A stretch of 64,000 nucleotides of DNA from Micromonospora lutea. GTDB taxonomy: Bacteria > Actinomycetota > Actinomycetes > Mycobacteriales > Micromonosporaceae. Position 1 is the stretch's first letter, and the number at the start of each line of letters is the position of its first letter. The notes under the pieces were generated by a model. It saw only the letters and a program-made list of their open reading frames with translations, was not told the origin of the DNA and ran no database searches. Location: contig NZ_BOPB01000009.1 of assembly GCF_016863535.1 (NCBI RefSeq), positions 515,973 through 579,972 on the forward strand, given 5' to 3'. This document shows, one piece after another, positions 7,900 through 17,160 of the stretch. Made by a program: the position numbers and the translations under genes.

Positions 7900-9327
7900 G
7901 TGGAGGGCAGCGAGACCGGTTGGGGACGACCCGCCGAACCGGCACCGCGGTGGCGGGCGCTGCTCGATCGAGCCCGCCTCGGCGGTCGCAGCGCAGAGTC
8001 GGCCGGCACCGAGCACCGGGCCGAGGAACTGCCGCCGGCACCGCCCGAGCCGTCGCCCGAGCCGTTGCCGCGGCGGGGGCCCGGCACCGGCTACACGGCG
8101 CGCGTACCGGCCGTGGGACCGCCAGCGGACCGGTCGTACGGCGAGGAGCCCGCCTACCGTGCCGAACCGGCGTACCTGGTGGACCCGCCGCGCCCCGCCC
8201 AGCCGTACCGGGGGCAGCCAGGGCAGCCACCGTACCCGGCGGTGCCGGAGCCGCGCCGGCCGGAGCCGGTCGAGTCGCGGTACACCCTGTTGGACAACGG
8301 CTACCGGCATGCCGCACCACCGGTGGAGTCCCGATACGCCCTGCTGGACAACGGCGGCTATCAGCCGCACTCGGCGGCGGTGGCGCCGCCGGCCGTGGCG
8401 CCACCGACCCAGGTTCCGCCGGCGGCACCGTTGCCGCCGGTCCCGCCGCCGGCTGGGGTGCCGCCGGCCATGGTGGGCGGCCGTCCGCGCATCGAGTGGC
8501 GGGCGCAGAGCGCCGGCAGCGACCTCGAACGGGCCGCCGCCGTGCTCCGTCGTGACCTGGGTACCCCACGGGTGATCGCCTTCGCCAACCCCAAGGGCGG
8601 GGTGCACAAGACGACGGCCACCGTGCTGGCCGCGGCCACCGTCGGCAGCGTACGCGGCCGAGGCGTGCTGGCCTGGGACGACAACGAGTTGCGCGGCACG
8701 CTCGGGCTGCGCGCCGGCAGCGCCCGGCACGCCCGCACGATCCGACACCTGGTCGCCGATCTCGTCCAGATCGAGATCCGGGAGGGCACCGAGCTGCTGG
8801 AGACGCTGGACGACTACCTGCGGCACGCCTCCGACGGGTCGTACGACGTGCTCGCCGGTGAGGAGAGCCCCCGGTTCGCCCAACGACTGGATCAGTTCAC
8901 CGTCAAGCGGGTGCTCGACCTGTTGCGCCGTACCCACGACGTGATCTGTGTGGACACCGGCAACAACGTGGAGAGCCCGAACTGGCGCACCGTCATGCAG
9001 GCCGCCGATCAGCTGGTGGTCACCACGGTGCCGCGCGAGGACGCGGCGTTCAGCGCGGACTGGATGCTCGACCTGCTGCACGAGGAGGGGATGGGTGAGC
9101 TGGCCGACAACGCCGTGACCCTGATCTCCTGCCCCACGCCGGGACGGCTGCCGTTGCAGAGCGACCTGGAGCGGCACTTCGCCACCCGGACCCGGGCGGT
9201 GACCATGGTGCCGTACGATCCGGCGCTGGAGACCGGCTCCTCGATCGAATACCACCAGCTCCAGGGCGAGACCCGGCAGGCCTGGCTGCGGGCGGCGTCG
9301 GCGATGCTGGAGCCGTTCGGACGCTGA
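7900..9327 (+). CDS. MinD/ParA-like ATPase with altered deviant Walker A and proline-rich N-terminus
   Basis: A 475-residue protein of the MinD/ParA superfamily. GTG at 7900 is preferred because GGGGAGG lies eight bases upstream. Residues 1-190 are a Pro/Arg/Tyr-rich disordered region containing two copies of an ESRYxLLDNG motif (near 8272 and 8326). The ATPase domain begins around residue 222 with FANPKGGVHKTTATV: the deviant Walker A normally reads KGGxGKT[TS], but here the glycine before the catalytic lysine is histidine (K232-G-G-V-H-K-T-T). A later CVDTGNNVESPN matches the switch II/Walker B region. In ParA/MinD proteins this domain positions cargo; the cargo here is unknown. Confidence 0.85.
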   Translation: MEGSETGWGRPAEPAPRWRALLDRARLGGRSAESAGTEHRAEELPPAPPEPSPEPLPRRGPGTGYTARVPAVGPPADRSYGEEPAYRAEPAYLVDPPRPAQPYRGQPGQPPYPAVPEPRRPEPVESRYTLLDNGYRHAAPPVESRYALLDNGGYQPHSAAVAPPAVAPPTQVPPAAPLPPVPPPAGVPPAMVGGRPRIEWRAQSAGSDLERAAAVLRRDLGTPRVIAFANPKGGVHKTTATVLAAATVGSVRGRGVLAWDDNELRGTLGLRAGSARHARTIRHLVADLVQIEIREGTELLETLDDYLRHASDGSYDVLAGEESPRFAQRLDQFTVKRVLDLLRRTHDVICVDTGNNVESPNWRTVMQAADQLVVTTVPREDAAFSADWMLDLLHEEGMGELADNAVTLISCPTPGRLPLQSDLERHFATRTRAVTMVPYDPALETGSSIEYHQLQGETRQAWLRAASAMLEPFGR

Positions 9328-9391
9328 CGGATCGGGCATTCCTGCGGCGACACGGTGTACGACCGACGAGGGTAGCTGCGAGGATCATCGG

Positions 9392-10261
9392 GTGAGCCCC
9401 ACCACCCCCGCCGCCGAGCCTCCCGCACGACCGTCAGCGGCCCTGCCGCCGTCGTCCACCGAGCCGGTGAGCCCGCCCGCCGAGCAGCCGACGACGGAGG
9501 CGACAACCGGGTCGACGATCCCGCCGAGCACCGAGGCGGTGTCGTCCACCGAGCCGACCACCGGGCGGCCGGGTGGCCCCGGCCGGGTGGCGGTCTTCGG
9601 GGCGGCGGTGCTGGTGATGGGTGTGCTGGGGGCGCCGCTGGGTTGGCTCTGGGCGGCGGTCGCGCCGGCCACGCCGGTCATCAAGAGCGGCGACGGCGCC
9701 GTCTACGGCCAGGCACAGCCGGAACAGCCGATCGCCGCCGACGGGTGGTTCAGCCTGCTCGGGCTGGGGTTCGGGGTGCTCGCCGCGCTCGCCGTGTGGA
9801 TCCTGCTGCGACGCCATCGGGGACCGGTCGGGCTGGTCGTCGCGGTGGCCGGTGGATTCGCTGCCGCGTTGGTCGCCTGGCAGGTGGGGCGTCGGATCGG
9901 ACTGGCCGGCTATCAGCGGCTGCTGGACACCGTCCCGGACGGCACCCGCTTCAGCAAGCCGGTCGACCTGCGTTCCGGTGGGATCGAGTTGTTCCTCGGG
10001 GTGCTGCCGGTGCCCTACGGCAACCTTCTGCTGCCGGCGTTCGCCGCCGCGGTGACGTACACCCTGCTCGCCGGCTGGTCCCGATGGCCGTCGCTGCGGC
10101 CCGAGCCGGAGCCGGACGCGGCCTGGCTCGCCGCGTATCCGTCGTCGCAGCCCCCGCTGTCGGCGGGTGAGGTCAGTTCGGGGCCGGTGGAGGCGACGCC
10201 AGCTCCGCCAGCGGCACCGGAACCGCCCGCACCTGGCGCAGCAGAGCCGCCTCGCGGTTGA
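9392..10261 (+). CDS. DUF2567 family membrane protein
   Basis: A 289-residue membrane protein whose core matches the actinobacterial DUF2567 family as I recall it: LGAPLGWLWAAVAP, then GDGAVYGQ...AADGWFSLLGLGFGVLAAL and GFAAALVAWQVG. A ~65-residue Pro/Ser/Thr-rich N-terminus precedes four transmembrane helices (about residues 68-90, 118-135, 145-165 and 205-230). The C-terminus is Pro/Glu-rich. GTG at 9392 is the start. Function is unknown. Its stop at 10261 overlaps the end of the convergent gene by 89 bases. Confidence 0.8.
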   Translation: MSPTTPAAEPPARPSAALPPSSTEPVSPPAEQPTTEATTGSTIPPSTEAVSSTEPTTGRPGGPGRVAVFGAAVLVMGVLGAPLGWLWAAVAPATPVIKSGDGAVYGQAQPEQPIAADGWFSLLGLGFGVLAALAVWILLRRHRGPVGLVVAVAGGFAAALVAWQVGRRIGLAGYQRLLDTVPDGTRFSKPVDLRSGGIELFLGVLPVPYGNLLLPAFAAAVTYTLLAGWSRWPSLRPEPEPDAAWLAAYPSSQPPLSAGEVSSGPVEATPAPPAAPEPPAPGAAEPPRG

Positions 10262-10868
10262 GCAGGTGCAGCTCGGCGCGCAGCCGGGCCGCCGTGCCGT
10301 CGATGGCGAGCAGCCGCTGACGGTCGGTCAGCGTCAGCGCCGCGGTCGCGGCGACCAGGTGGGACAGCACCGTCGGGTCCTCGGGCAGTTGCTCGGTCAG
10401 CTGACCGGCCTCGGCCCGGATCAGGCCGAGGTACTGCCGGAAGACGGAGATCACCCGGGCCGCCAGCAGGTCGGCGGTCTCGTCCGGGCCGTCCGGCTCG
10501 GGCAACCACTGCACCTCGGCGGTCAGGTACGGCGCGGAGTCGTGGTCGACGTCGCCCACCCGGAACCGTCGCCGTCCCACGGTGACGATGTCGAAGCCGC
10601 CGTCGTCCAACTCGGTGACCTGCCGCAGCTCGGCCGTGCAGCCCACCTCGTGCAGGGTGACCTCCGCGGACGCGGCCTGGCCGACGCCGGTGGCGACCTC
10701 CCAGCCGCTGCGGATGGCCACCACCCCGAACTCGCGCGACGCGCCCTCAGGCAGCGCGACCAGGTGCCGGACCAGGGCGCGGTAGCGCTCCTCGAAGATG
10801 TGCAGCGGCAGGACCAGCCCCGGGAAGAGCACCGTGGCGAGCGGGAACACCGGCAGCCGTGCGGTCAC
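10173..10868 (-). CDS. Lon-type substrate-binding (LON N-terminal) domain protein
   Basis: A 231-residue stand-alone LON substrate-binding domain, without the ATPase and protease domains of Lon. It begins VTARLPVFPLATVLFPGLVL and continues PLHIFEERYRALVRHLV, the hallmark of this domain, then FGVVAIRSG and a helical C-terminal half. GTG at 10868 is selected because the domain starts there and a TACGCT -10-like hexamer lies eight bases upstream, which fits a leaderless transcript; in-frame codons further back enter hisD. The role is unknown; some relatives bind ubiquitin-ligase-type or protease partners. Confidence 0.88.
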   Translation of the reverse strand: MTARLPVFPLATVLFPGLVLPLHIFEERYRALVRHLVALPEGASREFGVVAIRSGWEVATGVGQAASAEVTLHEVGCTAELRQVTELDDGGFDIVTVGRRRFRVGDVDHDSAPYLTAEVQWLPEPDGPDETADLLAARVISVFRQYLGLIRAEAGQLTEQLPEDPTVLSHLVAATAALTLTDRQRLLAIDGTAARLRAELHLLNREAALLRQVRAVPVPLAELASPPPAPN

Positions 10869-10875
10869 GTGATCG

Positions 10876-10881
10876 AGCGTA
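10876..10881 (-). promoter_or_regulatory. -10-like element for a leaderless start of the LON-domain gene
   Basis: On the minus strand TACGCT ends eight bases before the GTG at 10868, so transcription would begin at or one base from the start codon. No Shine-Dalgarno sequence is present. Confidence 0.45.
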
Positions 10882-10961
10882 GCCGGATCGGCAAGCGGCG
10901 GCGTGTCCCGCCTCACCGTCCCGGACAGCGGGCGGCGACGGTCGGCTCGGCGACGGCCGCC

Positions 10962-10967
10962 TAGACT
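10962..10967 (+). promoter_or_regulatory. -10-like element upstream of hisD (leaderless start)
   Basis: TAGACT ends eight bases before the hisD GTG at 10975. The predicted transcription start falls on the start codon and there is no Shine-Dalgarno sequence, so the his operon probably begins with a leaderless mRNA. Confidence 0.5.
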
Positions 10968-10974
10968 CGCAGGC

Positions 10975-12342
10975 GTGTTGAACCGGATCGACCTGCGCGG
11001 TGGTGCGCGTGACCCGCGCCACCTGCTGCCTCGCGCCCAGCTCGACGTCTCGGTGGCCGTCGAGCGCATCCGCCCGATCGTCGAGGCGGTGCGCGAGCAT
11101 GGGTATCCGGCGGTCCGTGAGGCCAGCGAGCGCTTCGACGGAGTCGCCCCGGAGGTGCTGCGGGTGCCCCCGGAGGCCATCGCGGCGGCCGAGGGCACGC
11201 TGGACGGCGAGGTTCGTGCGGCGTTGTTGGAGTCGATCGCCCGGGCCCGGCGGGTGCACGCCGATCAGCGGCGGGTCGACCACACCACCCAGGTCGTGCC
11301 GGGTGGCACCGTCACCGAGCGGTGGATCCCGGTCGACCGGGTCGGTCTCTACGTCCCCGGTGGGCTGGCGATGTACCCGTCGACCGTGGTGATGAACGTG
11401 GTGCCCGCCCAGGCGGCCGGCGTCCGGTCGCTGGTGGTGGCCAGCCCGCCGCAGCAGGACAACGGCGGCCTGCCGGATCCTCGGGTGCTCGCGGCCTGTG
11501 CGCTGCTCGGCGTCGACGAGGTGTACGCCGTCGGCGGTGCCCAGGCCGTGGCGATGTTGGCGTACGGCTGTGCCGTCGACGCCGCCGGCAGTGCGCACTG
11601 CGACCCGGTGGACATGATCACCGGTCCCGGCAACATCTGGGTCACCGCCGCGAAGCGGCTGCTGCGCGGAGTGGTCGGCATCGACGCGGAGGCCGGCCCG
11701 ACCGAGATCGCGATCCTCGCCGACGACACCGCCGACCCGGTGCACGTCGCGGCCGACCTGATCAGTCAGGCCGAGCACGACCCCCTCGCGGCCAGTGTGC
11801 TGGTCACCCCGTCGGTCGCGTTGGCCGATGCGGTCGATCGGGAGCTGGCCCGACTGGTACCCGCGACCAAGCACGCGGAGCGGGTCGGCACCGCGTTGCG
11901 CGGTGAGCAGAGCGGCGTGGTGCTGGTCGACGACCTGACGGCGGGGCTGGGGGTGGTCGACGCGTACGCGGCGGAGCACCTGGAGATCCAGACTGTCGAC
12001 GCCCGCCAGTGGGCGATGCGGGTACGCAACGCCGGGGCGGTCTTCGTCGGCGCGTACTCGCCGGTGTCGCTGGGTGACTACTGCGCCGGCTCCAACCACG
12101 TGCTGCCCACCGGGGGCTGCGCCCGGCACTCGTCCGGCCTGTCCGTGCAGTCGTTCCTGCGCGGCGTGCACGTGGTGGAGTACACCGAGGAGGCACTGCG
12201 GGAGGTTGCCGGCCACGTGGTGACGCTGGCGAACGTGGAGGACCTGCCGGCGCACGGCCAGGCGGTCACCGCCCGGTTCTCCGACGCGACCGTCCGCACG
12301 GGCAGTGAGCCGGCGTCCTCGCCGACCGGGGGCACCACATGA
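10975..12342 (+). CDS. hisD: Histidinol dehydrogenase HisD
   Basis: HisD catalyses the last two steps of histidine biosynthesis, L-histidinol to L-histidine, with zinc and NAD. The 455-residue protein contains [20 protein letters not shown], the catalytic/zinc region [15 protein letters not shown] with SQAEHDPLA, and [20 protein letters not shown] at the C-terminal side. The start is GTG 10975 ([10 protein letters not shown]), directly after a TAGACT -10 element. It is the first gene of a his operon and its stop overlaps the hisC start (ATGA). Confidence 0.97.
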   Translation: MLNRIDLRGGARDPRHLLPRAQLDVSVAVERIRPIVEAVREHGYPAVREASERFDGVAPEVLRVPPEAIAAAEGTLDGEVRAALLESIARARRVHADQRRVDHTTQVVPGGTVTERWIPVDRVGLYVPGGLAMYPSTVVMNVVPAQAAGVRSLVVASPPQQDNGGLPDPRVLAACALLGVDEVYAVGGAQAVAMLAYGCAVDAAGSAHCDPVDMITGPGNIWVTAAKRLLRGVVGIDAEAGPTEIAILADDTADPVHVAADLISQAEHDPLAASVLVTPSVALADAVDRELARLVPATKHAERVGTALRGEQSGVVLVDDLTAGLGVVDAYAAEHLEIQTVDARQWAMRVRNAGAVFVGAYSPVSLGDYCAGSNHVLPTGGCARHSSGLSVQSFLRGVHVVEYTEEALREVAGHVVTLANVEDLPAHGQAVTARFSDATVRTGSEPASSPTGGTT

Positions 12343-13460
12343 TCGGACTGGACGATCTGCCGATCCGGGACGATCTGCGCGGGCTGTCGCCGTACGGCGC
12401 GCCGCAGCTGGACGTGCCGGTGCGGCTGAACACCAACGAGAACTCCCACCCGGTGCCGGAAGCGGTCGCCGAGGCGATCGGCAAGGCCCTCACGGCGGAG
12501 TTGCGTGACCTCAACCGCTACCCCGACCGGGACGCGCTGGCGTTGCGGGCCGACCTGGCCGGGTACCTCGGCCACGGGCTCACCGCCGACGAGGTGTGGG
12601 CGGCCAACGGTTCCAACGAGATCCAGCAGCAGCTGCTCCAGGTGTTCGGCGGGCCGGGACGCAGCGCGCTCGGCTTCACCCCGGCGTACTCGATGCATCC
12701 GCTGTTGGCGCTCGGCACGGGCACCCGGTGGGTGCCGGCCCGCCGGGGCGTGGACTTCGCGCTGACCGTCGACGAGGCGGTCGCGCAGGTCCGCGAGCAC
12801 CGGCCGGACGTGGTCTTCCTCTGCTCACCGAACAATCCCACCGGCACCGCGCTCGACCCGGCGGTGATCACCGCCGTGCTCGATGCCGCGCCCGGCATGG
12901 TGGTGGTCGACGAGGCGTACGCGGAGTTCGCCCGGCCGGGCACGGTCAGCGCCCTGACGGTGCTGCCCGGGCACCCACGGCTGGTGGTGACCCGGACGAT
13001 GAGCAAGGCGTTCGGCTTCGCCGGTGGCCGGCTGGGCTATCTGGCCGCCGATCCGGCCGTGGTGGCGGCGGTGCAGCTGGTTCGGCTGCCGTACCACCTC
13101 TCCGCGCTCACCCAGGCCGCCGCGCGGGCCGCGCTGGCGCACCGCGACGCCCTGCTCGGTACGGTCGCCGAGATCGCCGAACAGCGTGACCGCATCGTCG
13201 CCGAACTGCGCCGCCGTGGCCTACGGGTCGCCGACAGCGACGCCAATTTCGTGTTGTACGAGGTAGGTGGCGACCAGTCGACCGCCTGGCGGGCCCTGCT
13301 GGCCCACGGCGTGCTGGTGCGCGACGTGGGCCTGCCCGGCTGGCTGCGGGTCACCGCGGGCACCCGCGCCGAGACCGACGCCTTCCTCGCCGCCGTGGAC
13401 AGCACTCGGCGCGAGGGTTCCAACGCCCCGCAGCCGCGACAGACGAAAGGCACACCATGA
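12339..13460 (+). CDS. hisC: Histidinol-phosphate aminotransferase HisC
   Basis: A 373-residue class I/II aminotransferase that makes L-histidinol phosphate from imidazole-acetol phosphate and glutamate. It has [15 protein letters not shown] at the N-terminus, the NGSNE and [11 protein letters not shown] cofactor regions, DEAYAEF, and the PLP lysine in [17 protein letters not shown]. It overlaps hisD upstream and hisB downstream by four bases each (ATGA), so the three are translationally coupled. Confidence 0.97.
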   Translation: MIGLDDLPIRDDLRGLSPYGAPQLDVPVRLNTNENSHPVPEAVAEAIGKALTAELRDLNRYPDRDALALRADLAGYLGHGLTADEVWAANGSNEIQQQLLQVFGGPGRSALGFTPAYSMHPLLALGTGTRWVPARRGVDFALTVDEAVAQVREHRPDVVFLCSPNNPTGTALDPAVITAVLDAAPGMVVVDEAYAEFARPGTVSALTVLPGHPRLVVTRTMSKAFGFAGGRLGYLAADPAVVAAVQLVRLPYHLSALTQAAARAALAHRDALLGTVAEIAEQRDRIVAELRRRGLRVADSDANFVLYEVGGDQSTAWRALLAHGVLVRDVGLPGWLRVTAGTRAETDAFLAAVDSTRREGSNAPQPRQTKGTP

Positions 13461-14068
13461 GCCGGACCGCCCGGGTGGAGCGGATCACCAAGGAGACCAA
13501 GGTCCTGGTCGAGGTCGACCTCGACGGCACCGGAGTGGCCGAGATCAGCACCGGGGTCGGTTTCTACGACCACATGCTGTACCAGATCGCCCGGCACGGC
13601 GGTTTCGACCTGACCGTGCGTACCGTGGGTGACCTGGAGATCGACGCACACCACACGATGGAGGACACGGCGCTGGCCCTCGGTGCCGCATTCGACCAGG
13701 CGTTGGGCGACAAGGCGGGCATCCGCCGGTACGGTTCGGCCACCGTGCCGATGGACGAGGTGCTGGTCCGGGCCGCCGTCGACCTCTCCGGCCGGCCGTA
13801 CGTGGTGCACGACGAGCCGCTCCTGGCGCCCTACATCGGCCCGGTCTACCCGACCAGCATGACCCGGCACATCTGGGAGTCCTTCGGTCAGGCGGCCCGG
13901 ATCACCCTGCACGTGGACGTGCTGCGGGCGGCCCGGCCGGGCGGGAACCCGGACGCCCACCACGTGGTCGAGGCGCAGTTCAAGGCGGTTTCCCGGGCGC
14001 TGCGGGAGGCCACCGCGGTGGACCCGACGGCGGGCGGGGCGATTCCCAGCACCAAGGGGGCGTTGTGA
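13457..14068 (+). CDS. hisB: Imidazoleglycerol-phosphate dehydratase HisB
   Basis: A 203-residue monofunctional dehydratase without the phosphatase domain found in enterobacterial HisB. The manganese-binding histidine motifs are [14 protein letters not shown] and [12 protein letters not shown], with [17 protein letters not shown] near the N-terminus. It starts with ATG overlapping the hisC stop. It supplies the substrate of HisC. Confidence 0.97.
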   Translation: MSRTARVERITKETKVLVEVDLDGTGVAEISTGVGFYDHMLYQIARHGGFDLTVRTVGDLEIDAHHTMEDTALALGAAFDQALGDKAGIRRYGSATVPMDEVLVRAAVDLSGRPYVVHDEPLLAPYIGPVYPTSMTRHIWESFGQAARITLHVDVLRAARPGGNPDAHHVVEAQFKAVSRALREATAVDPTAGGAIPSTKGAL

Positions 14069-14102
14069 CGAGCCCGGGTACGACGCGGCGGAGGTGTCGT
14101 CG

Positions 14103-14276
14103 GTGAGCGGCATCCTGCCGACGCTGCTGCTGATCCTGGCCGGCGTGCTGGTCGGCGGGGCACTGTCCCTGCACCGGCAGGGCGCACCTCGGGGCGCGGT
14201 GGTCGTCACCGCGCTGCTGGCCGCGCTGGCCACCGTCGCGGGCGTGCTCTGGCTGCTGCCGGGGGACGGGTCATGA
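14103..14276 (+). CDS. Small two-helix membrane protein inside the his operon
   Basis: A 57-residue protein that is almost entirely two transmembrane helices (ILPTLLLILAGVLVGGALSL and VVVTALLAALATVAGVLWLL) joined by a short basic loop. GTG 14103 is preferred over GTG 14094 because GGCGGAGG then lies at normal Shine-Dalgarno distance. Its stop overlaps the hisH start (ATGA at 14273-14276), so it is coupled to histidine genes. No function is known to me. Confidence 0.65.
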   Translation: MSGILPTLLLILAGVLVGGALSLHRQGAPRGAVVVTALLAALATVAGVLWLLPGDGS

Positions 14277-14941
14277 CCGGTCGGCACGGCGGGTCGGCTG
14301 CGGGTGGGCGACGCCGGATCGTGGTGCTCGACTACGGCTCGGGCAACCTGCGCTCGGCCGAGCGCGCGCTGGCTGCGGCCGGAGCGGACGTGCTGGTCAC
14401 CGGTGATCTCGCCGCCGCGGCCGACGCGGACGGCCTGGTCGTACCGGGAGTCGGGGCCTTCGCCGCCTGCGTGGCCGGCATCGAGGCGATCGGCGCTGGT
14501 CCGGTGATCGCCGGGCGGGTCGCCGCCGGCCGCCCGGTGTTGGGCATCTGCGTGGGCATGCAGATCCTCTTCGAGTCCGGCGACGAGCACGGGGTGGTCA
14601 CCAAGGGACTGGGCCTGCTGCCGGGCACGGTCACCCGGCTCGCCGCCGCCCGGCTGCCGCACATGGGCTGGAACACCGTGCAGGCGCCGGTCGGTTCGGT
14701 GCTCTTCGCCGGCCTGCCCGCGGACAGCCGGTTCTACTTCGTCCACTCGTACGCCGTCGTCGACCCCGCCGCGTTGACCGCGTCCGGGGCTCGGGTGACC
14801 ACCGCCCACCATGACTGTGACTTCGTCGCGGCGGTGGAACGGGGCGCGTTGTCGGCTGCCCAGTTCCACCCGGAGAAGTCCGCCGAGACCGGTGCCGCGT
14901 TGCTACGCAACTGGCTGGCCACCGTTCCTGCCGGTGGCTGA
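14273..14941 (+). CDS. hisH: Imidazole glycerol phosphate synthase, glutaminase subunit HisH
   Basis: A 222-residue class I glutamine amidotransferase that supplies ammonia to HisF. The catalytic Cys is in GICVGMQILFE, and the His/Glu pair is in QFHPEKSAE. IVVLDYGSGNLRS and GLVVPGVGAFAACV are the other family blocks. A short extra N-terminus (MTGRHGGSAAGGRR) precedes the domain. HisF is encoded at 17161, separated by three genes. Confidence 0.97.
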   Translation: MTGRHGGSAAGGRRRIVVLDYGSGNLRSAERALAAAGADVLVTGDLAAAADADGLVVPGVGAFAACVAGIEAIGAGPVIAGRVAAGRPVLGICVGMQILFESGDEHGVVTKGLGLLPGTVTRLAAARLPHMGWNTVQAPVGSVLFAGLPADSRFYFVHSYAVVDPAALTASGARVTTAHHDCDFVAAVERGALSAAQFHPEKSAETGAALLRNWLATVPAGG

Positions 14942-14971
14942 GCCGGTGAGTGGCGTCCGCCGGGAGCCACG

Positions 14972-15292
14972 GTGAGCAAGGAACGGGCCCACCGCCGGGC
15001 GGCCCGGGAGGCGGAGGCGGCCCGGCAGCGGGTGCTGCGGGAGCGCGCCAGGGCTCGCCGGACCCGTCGTCGGGCGCTGGTCCGCCGGGTGGTGCCGACG
15101 GTGCGTCGTGGCCGCACGGGCCGGCTGCCGAGATACTCCCAGGGCGAGCGGGCCGCCATCGTGGCGCTCACCCTGGCCGCGATCATTCTCATCTGGGTGT
15201 TCGTGCCCGACCTGGCGTTGCGCGTCGGGCTGATCCTGTTGCTGCTGCTCGTACTGCCGGTGATCGTGGTGATCGCCCTGAACCGCCGTTGA
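14972..15292 (+). CDS. Small basic membrane protein between hisH and priA
   Basis: A 106-residue protein with a very basic N-terminal helix (Arg/Ala/Glu-rich, residues 1-50) and two C-terminal transmembrane helices ([19 protein letters not shown] and [19 protein letters not shown]). The GTG start has GGAG upstream. It lies in the his operon, 23 bases before priA. Similar short membrane proteins occur at this position in related genomes as far as I recall, but no function is known. Confidence 0.7.
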   Translation: MSKERAHRRAAREAEAARQRVLRERARARRTRRRALVRRVVPTVRRGRTGRLPRYSQGERAAIVALTLAAIILIWVFVPDLALRVGLILLLLLVLPVIVVIALNRR

Positions 15293-15314
15293 CCATGCGA
15301 GAAGGACAAGACAC

Positions 15315-16040
15315 ATGAGCCTCACCCTGTTGCCCGCCGTCGACGTCGCCGACGGCCAGGCCGTCCGTCTCGTGCAGGGCGCCGCGGGTAGCGAGACCAC
15401 CTACGGCGACCCGCTGGAGGCCGCGCTGGCGTGGCAGCGGGACGGCGCCGAGTGGATCCACCTGGTCGATCTGGATGCCGCGTTCGGTCGGGGCAGCAAC
15501 GCCGCTCTGATCGCCGAGGTGGTGCGCCGCCTCGACGTACGGGTGGAGCTGTCCGGCGGCATCCGGGACGACGCCTCACTGCGCGCCGCGCTGGCCACCG
15601 GCGCCGAGCGGGTGAACATCGGCACCGCCGCGCTGGAGAATCCGCAGTGGTGTGACCGGGTCTGCGCGGAGTACGGCGACCGGGTCGCGATCGGGCTGGA
15701 TGTGCGGGGTCGGACGCTGGCCGGCCGGGGCTGGACCCGCGACGGTGGCGACCTGTACGAGGTGCTGGAGCGGCTCGACAAGGCGGGTGCCTCGCGGTAC
15801 GTGGTCACCGACATCACCAAGGACGGCACCATGCGCGGGCCGAATCTGGACCTGCTGCGCGAGGTGTGCGCTCGTACCGACGCCCCGGTGATCGCCTCCG
15901 GGGGCGTCTCCACCCTGGACGACCTGCGTGCGTTGGCCACCCTGGAGCCGGTCGGTGTGGAGGGTGTGATCGCCGGTAAGGCGCTCTACGCGGAGGCGTT
16001 CACCGTGGCTCAGGCCCTGGCGGTCCTCGCCAACCCGTGA
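15315..16040 (+). CDS. priA: Bifunctional HisA/TrpF isomerase PriA
   Basis: A 241-residue (beta/alpha)8 phosphoribosyl isomerase. Actinobacterial PriA serves both histidine (HisA) and tryptophan (TrpF) synthesis. Catalytic residues D10 ([11 protein letters not shown]) and D170 ([12 protein letters not shown]) are present, with D129 in GLDVRG. The loop [19 protein letters not shown] carries the Arg-Gly-Trp arrangement characteristic of PriA rather than plain HisA. No trpF gene is present in the trp cluster of this window, which supports dual function. Plain HisA would be the alternative. Confidence 0.92.
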   Translation: MSLTLLPAVDVADGQAVRLVQGAAGSETTYGDPLEAALAWQRDGAEWIHLVDLDAAFGRGSNAALIAEVVRRLDVRVELSGGIRDDASLRAALATGAERVNIGTAALENPQWCDRVCAEYGDRVAIGLDVRGRTLAGRGWTRDGGDLYEVLERLDKAGASRYVVTDITKDGTMRGPNLDLLREVCARTDAPVIASGGVSTLDDLRALATLEPVGVEGVIAGKALYAEAFTVAQALAVLANP

Positions 16041-16047
16041 TCCCGCC

Positions 16048-16065
16048 CCGGCCCTGCCGGGCCGG
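16048..16065 (+). terminator. Hairpin after priA
   Basis: CCGGCCC-TGCC-GGGCCGG is a perfect 7-bp stem eight bases after the priA stop. There is no T-tract. It may partly separate priA from the oxidoreductase gene. Confidence 0.45.
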
Positions 16066-16094
16066 CGTACCGATGGCAGAGAAAGGACGCTCCC

Positions 16095-17093
16095 GTGCAG
16101 ACCAACCGTGAGATCCACCTGGCCTCGCGCCCGCAGGGCTGGCCCACCGAGGACAATTTCCGGCTCGTCACCACCGAGGTTCCCACGCCCGGCCCGGGGC
16201 AGTTGCTCGTCCGCAACCAGTACATGTCGGTGGACCCGTACATGCGTGGGCGGATGAACGACGTACGGTCCTACGTGCCGCCGTTCGCCCTGGACGCACC
16301 GTTGGACGGCGGGGCCGTCGGTGAGGTGGTCGGCGGCGAGGCCGACGGGTTCGCCCCGGGCGACATCGTGCTGCACGGTCTCGGGTGGCGCGACTACGCG
16401 CTGGTCGAGGCGAAGACCGCCCGGAAGGTCGAGCCGGGCGTCGCGCCGGTGACCGCGTACCTCGGGGTGCTCGGGATGACCGGGCTGACCGCGTACGCCG
16501 GGCTGCTGGAGGTGGCGGCGATGCGCCCGGGCGAGACGGTGTTCGTCTCCGGTGCGGCCGGTGCGGTCGGCAGCATGGTCGGCCAGATCGCCCGGCTTAG
16601 CGGTGCGGGCCGGGTGATCGGCAGCGCCGGGTCGGCGGCCAAGGTCGCGCGACTGCGGGCGCTCGGCTTCGACGCCGCGTTCGACTACCACGACGGTCCG
16701 GTACGTGACCTGCTGCGGGCCGCCGCCCCCGAGGGCGTCGACGTCTACTTCGACAACGTCGGTGGCGAGCATCTGGAGGCCGCGATCTCGTCGATGAACC
16801 TGCACGCTCGGGCGGCGATCTGCGGCATGATCGCGCAGTACAACGACCCGGAGGCGCCGGCCGCCCCGCGTAACCTGGCCCAGGTCATCGGCAAGCGACT
16901 GACCCTGCGTGGCTTTCTGGTCAGTGACCACGGTCACCTGCGGGAGCGGTTCGTGCGGGAGGTCTCCGGCTGGCTGCGCGAGGGCACGCTGTCGTACGAC
17001 GAGACGATCGTCGACGGGCTGGAGAACGCCCCGGCGGCCTTCCTCGGCCTGTTGCGGGGGGAGAACCTCGGCAAGATGCTGGTGCGCCTGTGA
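16095..17093 (+). CDS. NADP-dependent medium-chain oxidoreductase (curcumin/alkenal reductase-like)
   Basis: A 332-residue zinc-independent medium-chain dehydrogenase/reductase of the leukotriene-B4 dehydrogenase/CurA group, enzymes that reduce the double bond of alpha,beta-unsaturated carbonyls with NADPH. QYMSVDPYMRGRMND near the N-terminus and the nucleotide-binding FVSGAAGAVGSMVGQIARL are typical, as is YFDNVGGEHLEAAI. It has a GTG start preceded by GAAAGGACG. It sits between priA and hisF but has no known place in histidine synthesis; the substrate is unknown. Confidence 0.88.
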   Translation: MQTNREIHLASRPQGWPTEDNFRLVTTEVPTPGPGQLLVRNQYMSVDPYMRGRMNDVRSYVPPFALDAPLDGGAVGEVVGGEADGFAPGDIVLHGLGWRDYALVEAKTARKVEPGVAPVTAYLGVLGMTGLTAYAGLLEVAAMRPGETVFVSGAAGAVGSMVGQIARLSGAGRVIGSAGSAAKVARLRALGFDAAFDYHDGPVRDLLRAAAPEGVDVYFDNVGGEHLEAAISSMNLHARAAICGMIAQYNDPEAPAAPRNLAQVIGKRLTLRGFLVSDHGHLRERFVREVSGWLREGTLSYDETIVDGLENAPAAFLGLLRGENLGKMLVRL

Positions 17094-17148
17094 CCGGCGG
17101 CGCACCCGGTCGACGCGGTGGGGCCGCCGGGCGTCGCACGGGCGGCGA

Positions 17149-17154
17149 TAGGCT
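17149..17154 (+). promoter_or_regulatory. -10-like element upstream of hisF (leaderless start)
   Basis: TAGGCT ends seven bases before the hisF ATG at 17161, with no Shine-Dalgarno sequence between. hisF could therefore be transcribed separately as a leaderless mRNA. Confidence 0.5.
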
Positions 17155-17160
17155 CGGCAC

